Origin: Talaromyces rugulosus
Taxonomy: Eukaryota; Ascomycota; Eurotiomycetes; Eurotiales; Trichocomaceae
Length of the DNA: 64,000 nucleotides
Direction of reading: 5' to 3'
Assembly (NCBI RefSeq): GCF_013368755.1
Contig: NC_049565.1
Span: forward strand, 1,488,001 to 1,552,000
Shown here piece after piece: positions 1-12,482 of this stretch; position 1 is the first letter of the stretch, and every line of letters begins with the position of its first letter. The position numbers and the translations under genes were made by a program. Under the pieces are notes generated by a model. That model was not told where the DNA came from, searched no databases, and saw nothing but the letters and a program-made list of their open reading frames with translations.

Positions 1-945
1 AGCGGCACTGCTGCTCTTCAAAACTCGCGAACCTCATAGTCCACTCAGCACCAATAGGGCCATGCTGCCAGTGACACTAAGCGGCTAGGCCCGCATACGC
101 GTCCATTGATGCGCATGCTGCGATGGTCATCTGAGCGCTTATTTCTAGACCTCGAATGAGAAAAAGTACGCTAGATTGCACGCCTGCGAGACAAAGAATA
201 GATTCTGGAAGGGACAGAACGGTCCCGATGGATATCATTATTTCTGAATCATATGGTTTTAGTGAGTCATAATTGCTCTCGATGTCGGATGAATGCGGCG
301 CAGAGAGCGTTGAGAGGCTTAGAAGAATACTAGTGTTCTGGCGAAATGACTCACGAGCTTCCATATTAGCTTTTCGGGAGAGTGCTATCATTCAGCCGTA
401 GATCTGCAAGCACCTTAATTGCTGTTCTTTATTTTATCAAGGTTCTGATTTGCAAAACAGTTAGTAACCCTAGAGCAGGATGAATGACCGTGAATGACCG
501 GCAGCGCTGCAAAACGCATCGTAATCTTGCGTTCATTTTCTTATCAGAAAACTGCATGTAGATTACCTTCCTATCTTAACTTGACAGTTCTCAGAGTGTC
601 ATAAACGAACAGTTTTTTAAGTTCACCATCTGTGATGGTTGCAGCTGGGCCCGAAGGAAAGAAGCCAGGCTTGGCGGATAAGTCACGTGGTTTCCTAGCT
701 TGGCGCCAGACAATGACGTATCCGACATTAGGCTGCACAAAAACGACCACCTCTCCTCACGGTGTCCTCCTCCACATTCGTACCAATTTGCCCTTTTCTT
801 TTACGCTGCTCATCTCGGCGTCTTCAATTTGATATTAAAAGGAAACATACAGTGTAAGTTGCCCTGCAAGCTTTCGATGGTTTGTTGATTCTCGTCGGGT
901 TGTTGATTCTAACTCAAAAAATAGCTTGCAGGCCCAATCTTCACG
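1..945. other. Left-edge non-coding stretch / BAP31 promoter
   Basis: I see no recognisable gene here. A 104-codon minus-strand frame at 77-391 resembles no family I know and its composition does not look like a conserved protein. An exact 10-bp tandem duplication lies at 481-500. The last few hundred bases should hold the promoter and 5' leader of the BAP31-like gene starting at 946; a CACGTG core is present near 684. Confidence 0.5.
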
Positions 946-1768
946 ATGACGCTCTACTACAGCCTCGTAAGTATCGCCAGTACGAACAATTTCCCTGAAC
1001 TACGATATTGATGAGCGGTGCTAGGTCTTCCTCCTTCTCGTCTTCGAGATGGTGGTCTTTATGGGCCTCATCGTCCCTCTTCCTTACGCAGTGAAGAGAA
1101 AGCTTTTCGCTTTCATTTCGGAGAGCCCTCTAATAGCAAAACTACAGTATGGGTTGAAGGTATAGTCAAACTCTACAAATCCATCGGATGGGCCATTCTA
1201 ATTGGGGTGTTGCGTGTGTTAGATCACGTTCATTTTCATCCTCATCCTCTTCATTGACAGCGTCAACCGGGTTTACCGTGTGCAGCTTGAAATGGCCGCC
1301 TACTCCAAGGACACTACCGGTGTTGGGTCAGTCTAATCCTAGTCGGAACCTTGCCGAGCTCGTTTTAGACATGCGCTAACAGAGAATAGCAGAGCCGCTG
1401 CCCTTGGTACTGAGCGCATGGAAGTCCAGGCCCGGAAATTCTACTCGCAGCGAAACATGTACCTCTGTGGCTTCACGCTGTTCCTCTCTCTCATCCTGAA
1501 CCGTACCTACATCATGATCCTTGACGTCCTCCGTCTCGAAGACCGCGTCAAGCTCCTCGAAGGCGACAAGAAGGCTGGTGGTAAGGACGCCGCCCGTGTT
1601 GCCGAAGCCGGAAGCGTGGGCGAGATTGGCCGTCTTAGGAAGGAGCTCGAGGCCAAGGACCGAGACATTGAGACCTTGAAGAAGCAAACCGAGGGCCTGC
1701 AACGCGAGTACCACAACTTGGGTGACAAGGTCTCTGGATCTGACAGCGCCCCCAAGAAAGACCGATGA
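946..1768 (+). CDS. BAP31/Yet-family ER transmembrane protein
   Basis: Four exons: 946-966, 1025-1159, 1223-1326 and 1390-1768, giving 212 aa. The N-terminal half has three hydrophobic segments, including VFLLLVFEMVVFMGL and ITFIFILILFIDSVNRV. The last third is charged and predicted coiled coil (LEDRVKLLEGDKK, then a run rich in K, E and R), and the protein ends KKDR, a KKxx-like ER-retrieval tail. This is the layout of the BAP31 (yeast Yet1-3) family, ER proteins that act in export and quality control of membrane proteins. The start codon follows the family: a 7-codon first exon (MTLYYSL) is needed for the conserved beginning. All junctions are GT-AG and the frame is maintained. Family assignment is firm; the specific cargo is not visible from sequence. 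Confidence 0.9.
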
Positions 1769-2160
1769 ACTGCTAGCAACTCCGTGACGTTTTGAATGCT
1801 GTTGTGAAAGAAACGTTGCATCAAAACAAAAAGTTCAGAGCTCGAAAATGATGGATTACAAAGTTTGAGTAGTTTTGTCTTGATTATCTACTCGGCGCAA
1901 TGGTGGCCAGTAGGACGCACTATGCATTTTACTGTGTTCATATCGATAGTGTTAGGAAGTGGAGAGATCTCTGTCGGAGAGGGAGTGACGAATTCGAAGC
2001 GTGTTTTGAATCAGAAGTAAATCCGTTATGTTTGTAATTAAATACGATTGAGAAAAAAAAAATAGTATTTTCTTTGCAACAAGTCTCATCATGATCACAT
2101 CACTTCATCTAGCCATATCGTACAGCGCGCCCCAGTCCTTACTCACCAGGATTATAGGGT
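1769..2160. other. Convergent 3' intergenic region
   Basis: AT-rich 392-bp gap between the ends of the BAP31-like gene (+) and MDM12 (-). It should contain both polyadenylation regions; an A-tract lies near 2055. I see no gene. Confidence 0.6.
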
Positions 2161-3519
2161 TTATACAAGAAACGTCCAGAAGCTGGGAAAAACAAACTCA
2201 TCCTCGAATATACGGCGGACTTGATCAAGCACAAACCGCTCGACCTTGCCCACATTCTTGAGGACTTGCTTGCCGCTCTCGTTGCGGCCGATTTCGCTAT
2301 CCACACGTATCTGCTGAAGCAAACTACCGAAGCGCCGTCGTGTCGGGATCTGGCTCTCGCCATCATCGCTAGCGGCAGGACGGGGTTGTTCCTCTTCGTC
2401 GAAAGCATCTGCGTCCTCTGGCGACAAAAAGCACAAATGGGCTCGTCGCCGGATATAGGCTACGACAGCGATACCGTCAAAAGTGACGCCCGTGATGTTC
2501 AGTTTCAGCGGGAGGCCCGCAAAGCTCGGCATGGGGTAGTCGAGCAGGATTTCGGCTGTTAGGGAAAGTTTCACATCCCCGGCGTACTTGACGCGGCATA
2601 TAACTTGGAAATCCTCCGGGCGGCGCTCCCGTATATGCTGCGGGGGTTCGTGAGGTTCGTCCATGATAGAAGGGGGATGGTCGTCGCGAGTAGCATGAGT
2701 GGTGGTGTGCGCCGTCGAAGAAGACGCATGGTCGTTGTAAATGACAGTGGGGTCGTTGCTCGTGACAGTCGAGGAATTGCCTTCGATACTTGGTCCCTGC
2801 GAGAAGTGGGTTGGGTTTGTATTCGCCGTCGACGGTCGAGATGGCGAGTGGTTATCAACTTCGATCTCCGAGTTCCGGCGCACACCAGCTCCTCCTCTGC
2901 CGCCACCATATGCTGTCGAATCCGCCATGCTGCGAGTGTCGCCCATGGCATCCGGCCATCCAGGGTGAAACGGCGAGCCGCTGGCAACAGCAGCCAGCGG
3001 AGTTTGAGCTCCAGACAAGTTCCCCAGCATTAAATGATATCCCAGATTCGACGTCCCTCCCGGCAGAATACTCGGAGACCCCGACCTGAACTGCGAGTTG
3101 AGATGATCGCCCAACCCAATTGGCGAGCGTAGGGATGCCTGATGCCGGAGATCCAACGTAGAAGATCGCGCCGTAAATTCCGAAGGCCCTGTATACCCAT
3201 CAAACCCTTCTGTGGAGGTGCCCGCATGGCTCGTCATACTGCGCCGATTCGCCGCGTCGCTGGACGAGGTATCCGAGGTGGTGGTGCTACCGTCGTCATC
3301 GTCTTCCTCGTAGAAATCAGGAAACGGATCGCACAGGTCTTTTATCTCGAGCTCCGGCGCGATATCGCCAAATTCAAAGGAGTGAACTTGGACAGAGCGG
3401 ATGAAGCGTGGTAGAGGAACTTGCTGGAACTTGTCGTGGATGAAGGAGCGGATTCGCTCCGCAAGCTCTTCGCCATCGGGCCCAGAGGTTGCGGCCTCCC
3501 AGTTGAGATCTATGGACAT
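2161..3519 (-). CDS. mdm12: Mdm12, ERMES complex subunit
   Basis: Single exon of 452 aa. It begins MSIDLNWEAATSGPDGEELA and ends PSFWTFLV, both hallmarks of Mdm12. Mdm12 is the cytosolic SMP-domain (lipid-binding) subunit of the ER-mitochondria encounter structure, bridging ER Mmm1 and mitochondrial Mdm34/Mdm10 for phospholipid transfer and mitochondrial shape. The N-terminal SMP strand region (about 1-85) and the C-terminal part (about 300-452, from ICRVKYAGDVKLSL onwards) are conserved. They are separated by a long low-complexity Ser/Thr/His-rich insert typical of filamentous fungi. The neighbouring BAP31-like gene is also an ER membrane protein, but the two are convergent and need not be co-regulated. 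Confidence 0.95.
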   Translation of the reverse strand: MSIDLNWEAATSGPDGEELAERIRSFIHDKFQQVPLPRFIRSVQVHSFEFGDIAPELEIKDLCDPFPDFYEEDDDDGSTTTSDTSSSDAANRRSMTSHAGTSTEGFDGYTGPSEFTARSSTLDLRHQASLRSPIGLGDHLNSQFRSGSPSILPGGTSNLGYHLMLGNLSGAQTPLAAVASGSPFHPGWPDAMGDTRSMADSTAYGGGRGGAGVRRNSEIEVDNHSPSRPSTANTNPTHFSQGPSIEGNSSTVTSNDPTVIYNDHASSSTAHTTTHATRDDHPPSIMDEPHEPPQHIRERRPEDFQVICRVKYAGDVKLSLTAEILLDYPMPSFAGLPLKLNITGVTFDGIAVVAYIRRRAHLCFLSPEDADAFDEEEQPRPAASDDGESQIPTRRRFGSLLQQIRVDSEIGRNESGKQVLKNVGKVERFVLDQVRRIFEDEFVFPSFWTFLV

Positions 3520-3756
3520 TACATGCGTGTTCTGATGTCTTCAACCTGTCGTGCATGCGAGATGAGGAGTTTGGGGAGGTTGTGAAGTAGTGAAGGCGCG
3601 AGAGTTGCGGCATTACATGTGGATGCGGCTTACCATTAGCCAATCAAAGCCGAGTATACTACGTCTTTAGATCTACAAATTTATATCTGAATGCGCCGGA
3701 GCACTGTATAAACAAAGATCTATTTTTGTGGTTATGTGCATATGGCAATCATTTTA

Positions 3757-6096
3757 CTAGCCCTGCGTCTCTGCATCATACGCATTGCTCTTGTGTTTTG
3801 GCGCAAACCTGAAGTCTGGATGAGCTGGTCCAAGGAACATCTCGCTGTAAAACATGTCAGTTTTAGAACACCATTATGTAGAAAATGTATGACTCACGTT
3901 ATTTTGATCCAATCCTTGTAATTGTCGCTCGCGAGGAGAGTCTCAAGTTCAGTTCTGCCTCTGAACGCCGGCGGTCTATCCTGGATTCTGGGTGGGAGGT
4001 AGTCCAAGATGCCGACGGGCACATAGCGATAGGCAAAGCTTAGCCATTCAAGCAAGAAGCGTCGTGTGGTGCCCAAACCATGCTCATCAGAGCCCCATGT
4101 GTCCATTCCATATCGGGCAAACTTTTCAACCAGCGACAGGCGTTCCGATGCGGTCTTGTCAAGGTACTGGCCTGCCTGGATTTCTTCAAAGACCCAAGGT
4201 TTAATCAAAGCACCACGGGCAACCATCACGGTATCGACATTGGCGTTTTGAACATGGTCGTTGTAGTCTTCGTGCGAGAAGCAATCACCGTTTCCAAGGA
4301 AGTACACCTTGCCCCCGTTTGGCTGCTGGCGCTCATCAGGTTCTCGAACAGTGTCCGCGAGCTCGTCTGACTGCTCACGAAGTCTCTTGACAAGGGCTGC
4401 GCATTCAGAGATGTAACCCCAGTCTGCACTTCTGCTGTATCTTTGTTGTCTGCTACGACCGTGAAGAGTAATTGCTGCGATGCCAGGCGGACCAATGCCC
4501 GTGGTTTGAGCGTCAGAACCACCCAAAGTCAACCGCTCGACCAATTTGAGCGCAGTAGGCTGATTATCTTTCGTGCCCATGCGGATTTTGACTGTTATGG
4601 GAATCTCCCCCGATACGGCGTTCATGCCACGTAGAATCTTCTCTAGCTTACCAGGTGAATCAAGCAGAGCAGACCCAGAACCTTCACGATAGACCAAATC
4701 AATCGGACATCCACAGTTGAGATCGATGACGCGGAGACTCGGGGCCAGTGCGGTCAAGACTTCGGCGGTTTTGACTGCGTATTGCGGCTTGTTGACCGCG
4801 ATCTGAGCGCCAAACTTAAAATCGCGGGAATGGTCGTAACCCTGAACAACATTTGCTTTGGAAGATAGTGTTGGAGGTGCCATTTCCGATTGGTGGGCCC
4901 TCATAAGTGCCCATTCGCCTTTTTGTCCTTGCAGCAGTGGCATGCTCATCGCCATCTCCGAGTACGTGAACTGCGCACCTAGATCCGTGCAGAGTCTGCG
5001 GAATGGCAAGTTTCCCTGGGTCGTCAGTGGAGCAAGAGCAGGGGTTTCTGGACCGAAGTAGATTCTCCTTTTCTCAGACGGTAGAAAGGGAGGTTCAGTG
5101 TACTGAGCTCGGTTCTCTTCCTGCGCTTCTTCGGGGTTTGTAGATTGTTCATTGTTTGCAGCATCCTGGTTATCATGCTTATTCCCACCATGAAGGTGCT
5201 TGTCGAGTTCCTTTGTATTTAGCTCAATCCAAGAGGCGTATTCGTCGGCTCTGGGCGTTTTATGATTTCTCTTTTTCAGCGAGTCTTTGGCCTCTGTAGA
5301 TACCACGTTCACCAATCCATCCTCGTTTGCGACGGACACCGAGGGCTGTGGTTTCTGTTTGCGCTCTTCGTCTTCGACTAGCACCAGCTCGCGTCTGCCA
5401 TCGGGGGTGTCTCGCTCGGTCATATGGGAAGAAACAAAACGGCATTTCCACCCAGAGGGGCACGTTCCCCGAACCTGCCAAACGGGGCAAACGTCATCGA
5501 ACGTGTGTAGGTCTTCACGCTTGTGCTCCTTCAAGTACACCCGAATATCATGTTCAAATTTGCACTTGGCGCCGTAGTTGCACTCGGATGGCGAGAATTC
5601 GGGATGGTTAGCCCTCGAGGAGCAAAGGCCTTTTTCGTCTCTCGACCTGCCGAATTTGCGTCCGGTATTTTGACCAGAGTTCTTTCCCTTGCGCTTGTAT
5701 TTTGCGTCCTTTCCCTCTCCGCGCTCCTGGTGGGCAGCGCCCTCGGCCGTGTCGTCGTCTTGTACCGAAGTCGAAGCGTCACGCTGGTCGCCATTGTGGT
5801 TCACAATATATCTAAACAAGTTTTGGTTTTGATTAGCACTGTAGTGATCTACTTTCTCAATCAAGAAATTCGACGTACTCTGCTTTGATGGGAGCTATAC
5901 CCCGCTTTCGCTCGGTGGGTGCCGGTGCGTTGGCTTCGGGATTGGCTGAGTCGTCAAGCTTTGCTCTTTTTGCTGGAGGACCGTCGATAGGTGTTCTGTC
6001 AGACGCGTTATTGGTGGTTTCCTATATGTCCAGCAGTCAATGGCTATGTTTGCGAGGTTGCGAGGAAGGTAGGGTAAATACCGGATTTCCCTCCAT
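3757..6096 (-). CDS. dus3: tRNA-dihydrouridine(47) synthase Dus3
   Basis: Four exons read downwards: 6096-6082, 6021-5879, 5811-3898 and 3844-3757; 719 aa. Exon 1 encodes only MEGNP; exon 2 carries the family motif GIAPIKAE. Two CCCH zinc fingers follow at about 116-175. From about 310 comes the FMN-binding Dus TIM barrel ([18 protein letters not shown]), with the catalytic cysteine in NCGCP (about 421) and VKIRMG downstream. The C-terminal exon completes KITEMFLGP. Dus3 reduces U47 in the variable loop of tRNAs and some mRNA uridines. The long open frame extends upstream through the 67-nt intron 5812-5878 by chance; splicing GA/GTACGT to TTTAG/A restores the conserved frame. Gap to MDM12 is about 240 bp. 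Confidence 0.93.
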
Positions 6097-9000
6097 GGCT
6101 GCGACTCTAAACAATCAAACGAAAATAAACGAATGAATAAATGAGTTCAAAAAAACTGATACAAAGAACAGCGCAATTCGAATTGAGGTAGATTGCGCGC
6201 AAAAAGCAGCAACACTGGCATTAAATTTCAAGTCAAACAAACTCGAAAAATCAAAATCAAAATCTGATAACGGAACGCCAATCAAGAGGGATGTTTGCAC
6301 TGTTTGACAGAACAACTACAACGGGTTAGGCTTAATTTGGAGTTTATATTTTGCGGGCGATCGGCGTTTTGGACGCCCGTTCGGGAAAGCTATCAACTGG
6401 AGGTTGGACTAGAAGCACAGAAAGCTTCGAGAAGCTTTGGCCGCTCTGTAACATGGAACCCAATCTGTACTCTGGATGTCAGGCCTCAGGATGGTATGTA
6501 CTTTGTAGCTGCAGGTGCTTTCATAAAAGGGCGTCAGTGCCATGGCAGGTGGAGAGTCTCGCGGCTCACCGCAGTGTCAATAAAGATAGCTGTAGTTTAT
6601 ATACTACAGTACCCCGTAATTATCGTCGAATAACAGAGCAGCGATGTGTTTACTCCCTGACAACGTGAAACCAAACGAATCATTTCCTTTTCTTTCAAGG
6701 TCAACTAGAGTGGGACTGCTGCACGTCCAGCGACAGACCATTCTCAGCCTCTACCGGGTGACAGCCTGATACTGCAAGGGAGTCTCGCAGGCCAAGCCCC
6801 AAGAATAATATATGCACTCGGATACCGCCTAATCTAGCTAAAGCACGCACGAGAGCCAGCTGTCCAGATTTGGAGCAAACGGATCAGCTGATCGCGCCCC
6901 TATTTTAATTTGAGTAACTGCGCGCCGTACTCCGTACTCGAGCTTCTGAAACGGGTAATGTCGATCTGTCAGATAGGGGGCGATCACATGTGCACATCTA
7001 GCGCCAACACTACGTACAAGTACTAATCCAAATAATCCACGTGTACGGAGTAGACAGCTAAACTACTCCGTATGAATCAAGCTAATTGGCAGTATTTTGA
7101 AATGAAGAACGGCAAATGCCCGACAGCACGCAACAAGATGTAATGAATCACCATGATGATGGAATAATGACAATGCACGGCGATGATGAAAAGTAATGTT
7201 GATCACCTCCACGTGATAGATAAAAACTGGAGTCGACGGATAATGATATGCGACATGCCTTACGATCAGCGGGCAAATTAATGCGAGTTCACGATGCTAT
7301 TGGGCCGGGGATTGGAGACATTTCTGCTTCTGATTGTGTGAGACTCAGATCGGCCTATACGACCGGGGTTGATCGGGCGATTATCGAGTCAGTGGTTGGC
7401 AAAATGATACATACGTAGTAATATTTTATTTACTGTTTGACTTTGTACGGATACTGCGGAGCTGTATAGTCGTGTATACGTATTAGAAGGATGTTGCGAA
7501 ATTGGAATTACAGACTTGGCGGCACGCTAAAGGGTTGAGGCTTTGAAGGTTGACCAGCCTCATAGCCTGTAGGCAATTAGATATGCGAGGCTATTCGGTG
7601 AAGAAAGTAAAGCGAGCCGGGGCTAGCCGGAGTGGGAATAATGGGCTCAGCAATGAACAATAGACAATGATTTAAACATCAACAATAGAAGTATTAGCGT
7701 AGGTCATACATAGTACGTACTATACAGTAACACAGTGGAAAATGCCCGAACCCCCATTCTTTACGGAGGTCACGAGATGAGTCGACAATAATGAATGACT
7801 CGATTATGGGATCATAGGCGGAATGCTAGGCAAGACTCCTAGCAGGCTACTAGCAGTAACTAGGCCGACAGACTGTAAAGTATGCGAACAAATGGCCTGA
7901 GCCGGACCGGAGCAGAAGCGTTGGTCGTCATCAATAATAATATTAATATTAAATAGCATAATTACATGCTGTATTGTGATACAGACAATACAGCGATAGG
8001 CGCCCAGTGAGATTACAGCGGTTCCGGGGCGCTGGGTGAGTGGAGCGCCGCCAGCCAATGGCGCGGCAGCGGAGCGGGCGTTAGCTCGCATTAGTCACAG
8101 GGATGCCGTTTGTCGGCAGCGGTTAGTCAGGCGCTACTGTATTGCGACGTAATACGGATGGTCTTGATTGTATTGATGGTATTAACTACCGCTCCGTTCG
8201 TGGCATCGTTTATAATAATGATTATTTTGTTTTCGTACTACTATTGTTGTTATGATTCTACAAACTGCAGCCTGCTATTTTAGTATTTATGATGCGTTCA
8301 TTGTACGAGAACAACCGCATTGGAAGCGCGGCGCTGTGATTGCTCAGATCGCCGCCAAGCGCCCCACCGGCCGCATCTGTCGCAGTCGCAGCGAGGCCGG
8401 TCTTTGCCTGTTTATTAGTTTTTACCATTTAATAGTTCCTGCACAAGATGATTTGATGCTTTTAATATTAAATAATGACTAGCTGCACATAGTGAACTTG
8501 CCGATGGATCGCGGCGTCTTGGGTTGCCGCGGATCTCCCTCTCTGCTGCTGGAAACGAAAACCCACATGTGACTAGTAACATTGGCCGTATTATTATGCA
8601 TGTAATTAATGGCGAGTCTGTATGCCCAGCACAGAGCAGGTGCATTATCACATACTCCAGACACACACATGTCATAAATAGAACATGCATCTCTACACAC
8701 ATACACACGCACATAACTATACACATGTGCTCCGCTGCATTGGCAGTCCGTAAGACAGGCGCAAGTGGATTAATACGGCCGCGTATTGACCCGGACCGAG
8801 ATCCCTGTATTGAAAGCAGTTCGCCCATCCTCCTCCACCCGTCTTGTCCCCTCCTTCGATCGTCCGCCCTCTTTTTTTTTCCTGAGGTGAACGAAACAAC
8901 AGCTGCTGTCTCAAGCACCACGCATCGAGCCAGCTATCCGATCTGATCTGGTGTCGACGACAGCCTGCGCTCTTCTGTGCATCGTCTCCTGTGACGTATT

Positions 9001-9172
9001 GTTACATTTCCCCTCACCTCGCCACCCCGGCAGCGGCAGCGGCAGCGGCAGCGAAACTTCTCGAGCAACGAGCCCAATTATTATTCCCGTCGACTACGTC
9101 CCCTCCCACCTCCAGTCCATCTCTCTCATCCATCCCATTGCCAACGCATATCTGTGACAATCCGACTTTCTC
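6097..9172. other. 3-kb gene-free region; long upstream region of the SFP1-like gene
   Basis: No open frame here looks like a protein: those at 6295-6633, 7804-8091, 8415-8921 and 8524-8946 have no recognisable motif. The stretch holds a perfect inverted repeat (7044-7072), AT-rich tracts around 7935-7960 and 8200-8250, a CA-rich microsatellite-like segment (about 8660-8725), a pyrimidine-rich segment near 8820-8880, and a (GGCAGC)-type repeat at about 9030-9053 shortly before the SFP1-like start. A long regulated promoter plus 5' leader is the simplest reading. Confidence 0.55.
7044..7072. repeat. Perfect 10-bp inverted repeat with 9-nt spacer
   Basis: TACGGAGTAG at 7044-7053 and its exact reverse complement at 7063-7072. 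The half-site contains the ACGGAGTA word seen elsewhere in the window (near 6930, 31095 and 43945), so it may be a dispersed-element footprint or a regulator site. Confidence 0.8.
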
Positions 9173-11364
9173 ATGAGTGACGATTCAGAGACCACCCCCC
9201 CATCTCTTCACTACTCGCCATCCATCAGCGATCTCGACCACGCCTCCTCCACTGGAGCCTCGACCCCCAGCAGCATCCCTGTTGGCTTCGGCACCACCTC
9301 GTCCTTCTCTCGCAAGCCACTCAGCCGTGGGAAAGATCCCATCTCGTGGGCGCGGAAGCCTGCAGATCGCGCACTGTACCTGGGCTCGACGACCCTGGTC
9401 GAGACCGACGACGACACCATCCAGCCCTTTCCCCTCTTTCTCTCCTCGCCAGCAGACGCCTACACAATGAGCGGCCAATCCATGCCTTTCGACATCGCCG
9501 CGCGCCAGACCTCGGTCTCGCCGCCAGGACAGCAGGCCTCCAACCTGACTTCAGCCCTGCAGAAAGCCGCCAGCAATGACCGACAAGGCAGTTTCTCTAA
9601 CCCCGCTGCCACCAGCGCGAGCGCAGTCTACAAGGCAGCGGCTGCCCGCAAAGATTCCATGGGCGCCAGCATGGCCCAGTGGGGGAATGGCACAAAACCC
9701 ATCTCGGTGATGGGCTCGAACCGCGAGAAGCCCCGTCGCGAGTCTCTGGCCGGCAGTCTGGTCGGAGGAATGAGCTGGGGTGGAGTTTCCGTTGGCAGCT
9801 GGATTCGTGATGAGTTCGTTCTTCCTATTTCTATTATTTTCTTCCTGTCTTGGCTATTCTTGTATCTGCATGGAGCCATCCGACCGTGTGGTCTTCTTCA
9901 GTGGCGCGCTTACTGACAGCTTCTAGTATCATCATGACCGGTACTTCTCCGTTTACTTTCCAATCGCCTTCGTTCCACTCCTCTTCGTATTTGCCAAAAT
10001 TGGAAGCAAACTTTATGCGTGATTTCTCATGCTGCGGAATTACCCTCCCCACACTGCATGATCTGCTACAACACTACGAGGAAGCGCACGCCCAAAAGTC
10101 GCCTCAGCACAGCCAGCGCCCTAGCCAAGGTGACAATAGATCTGCTATGGCTGCCGCTGCCGCCGCTGTCGCACAATCACAGGGCCACGGGCAAGACCGC
10201 GGAATGCCATCTGGCTCCTCCGCCAACGGCCAGCCAAAGTTCAACCCAAACCAGACCATAGATACAAGCAACTTTGCACCTTCGCAACAGCACCTAGACC
10301 TTGATACTATTGACGATATGGACATGGACGATGCAATGGGTGTCGGCGATTCGTCTTCTCAGATGTTTTCACAAATTCCCACCACGCAAAGCGGATTTGG
10401 CTCTCCCAACCAACGGGTTCCACAACTTAATCTCAATCTCAGTATGCTCCAAGGCCAGGGGCTGCGTGGATCTCAGCCAGGCACACCAGTGGCCCCTGGA
10501 CACACTGTTCTTCAAAACAACCCTACTGTGTCTTCGGTCAACACTCCAACCTTGTCATCCAATCCTCTTCAAAATGCACAGTTCCGCAATACTCCCGACT
10601 CTTCAGGACCGGGAACTCCCGCTGAGCTGGACGAAAGTGTCATTGGGGGATTCAACGATCTCAACATGCAAGCTGGTGGCCTGGCCGCCAATGGGCAATT
10701 CGGATTTGGCGGTGCCAACGATATGGTTGACCTCTGCATCGATGAGCCGGCGAAACGCCTGTTCAGCCCCGGCGGAGGATTTGGAAGCGGTGGTTCCCAC
10801 GCACACATGAAATTAGGCAACTCCCAGTACGGTCCCAACAGTGACATCGCGAGACGTATTCGTGAACAACAGATGCTTGCCGGAGTCCCAGACACGTCGT
10901 TAGGCATGCTTCCCAACGAAGAACCCAAGCCTTTTAGATGCCCAGTCATCGGTTGCGAGAAAGCCTACAAGAACCAAAACGGATTGAAATATCACAAAGC
11001 TGTAAGTTGGGCACGACTGAAAACTAATATTCCATGTTTACTAATATTTCCATAGCATGGCCACAACAATCAGCAATTACACGAAAATGGCGATGGCACT
11101 TTCTCGATCGTGAACCCAGAGACCTCTGCCCCTTACCCAGGCACTTTGGGAATGGAAAAGGAGAAGCCATATCGCTGTGAAGTATGTGGCAAGCGGTACA
11201 AAAATTTGAATGGGCTCAAATACCACAAGTCACACTCTCCACCATGCAATCCCGACCTCCAACTCGGCGGCCGCAACCTCAATCTCGGGGGCGTCATGCA
11301 AGGCCAGAACATCAATGTTGCCGGTGCTGGGCTGCCTGGCATTGGGGAGGAAGGATTGCTTTAA
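9173..11364 (+). CDS. sfp1: Sfp1-like C2H2 zinc-finger transcription factor
   Basis: Three exons: 9173-9813, 9927-11001 and 11056-11364; 674 aa. The middle contains the conserved block around [20 protein letters not shown] and a split finger ([17 protein letters not shown]). Two C2H2 fingers close the protein: [21 protein letters not shown] spanning intron 2, and [20 protein letters not shown]. This matches Sfp1, the TOR- and stress-responsive activator of ribosomal protein and ribosome-biogenesis genes. The rest is low-complexity (Gln/Ser/Pro/Gly). The splice GA/GTTCGT to CTAG/T gives the conserved DDIIMTG. The 3-kb gene-free region upstream fits a tightly regulated regulator. Orthology to yeast Sfp1 is inferred from finger layout and the conserved internal block. 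Confidence 0.85.
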
Positions 11365-12482
11365 TTTTCATTTCGCCGTATCTGGTAGCCGTCTCTTGAA
11401 CTTTGATTATCGACCACTCATCTGACCCAGCTCGGATGATTTTTGACACTATGCTAAGATCTGCCATGTCCTGCGCGAGAAATTTGCTTGACAGCTTGAT
11501 GTATTCTGCGAGTGCACAAGTCCTGTGAGAATTCTTTACTACAAGCGCGCCGGCAGTGTCTCCCACGCCCAGCGCAGTGCCTCCTTACATCTCGCTTCGC
11601 TGATCTAAAGGACTCGCTTGGTACAACATCTACTCTTGGATCGTGCACGATGCCGCAAGGCAACCTATGGCACCATGACACCGCTACTGGCGGAAACTGT
11701 GACCTTACGGCACTTGACGATTGCAAGCTGATCTTTTCTGCCGGTTTCTTGCTTGTTGAATCTGGATAGAATTGGGTTTAGCGCATAATTACTGACTGGG
11801 GTAAAGTCTGGGGTTTGATTTGTTTCTATTTCTCTTCTCTTCTCTTTTTTTTCTTCTGTCTTTTGTTTTTTATTTCTCTACAGTCTCATCGACTCGGTGT
11901 TAGATGTTTCGTGTTTCGGCTTGTGTCTGGATTGGAAAAAGAAAAGAACTGGGATTTGATCGGCGCGTTTTTTTTCTTCTCGGATTTTTTTTTCATCTGT
12001 CAAATAGACCCCGCAGTGGCTATAGTCTTGCTTCTGGATTATTTCTTGTACGTTGGTTTGGGCTGTTGGTTTTGCTGTTTCTACATATCGTTTATTTTCT
12101 TTCTTTCGGGAGCTCTGGGTAGACGTGATACTTGCATGGTCTTCAATGGCCTTGTTCTGCAATAAACACCTTTGCATCTCCATTGTTATTATTAACCAAG
12201 TATTCTACTAAAATAATGTTATATGTACAAGGCGGCGAGGCGGGGCCCTCACGTAACTCTTTTTTCTGCCGGTCGAAATTCACCGCCTTATCTTATCTGG
12301 AAACTTTTTTTTCTCCTTCCCGAAGCAAATGTTTTCGACTTTTGATAAGAGATTTTGAAGGGTGACTTTTTCACCTTGAGACTCCCTTCGATTTATTTAT
12401 TGTCTTGATTCTTTGTTAAGATTCTACATGGTGAAATTTTGAACAACTTGTTTGTTTCTTTTTTTCACAATTCACCTCCAAT
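11365..12482. other. Intergenic: SFP1-like 3' end and DRS1 promoter
   Basis: About 1.1 kb with T-rich runs (11830-11990, 12290-12480). Small frames here lack any conserved sequence. I see no gene. Confidence 0.6.

Noticed and set aside
77..391. 104-codon minus-strand frame at the left edge
   Set aside because: No recognisable motif and no splice partner within the window.
8415..8946. Overlapping frames on both strands in the SFP1-like upstream region
   Set aside because: The translations are mostly CA-repeat products (Cys/Met/Val or Thr/His runs) with no domain.
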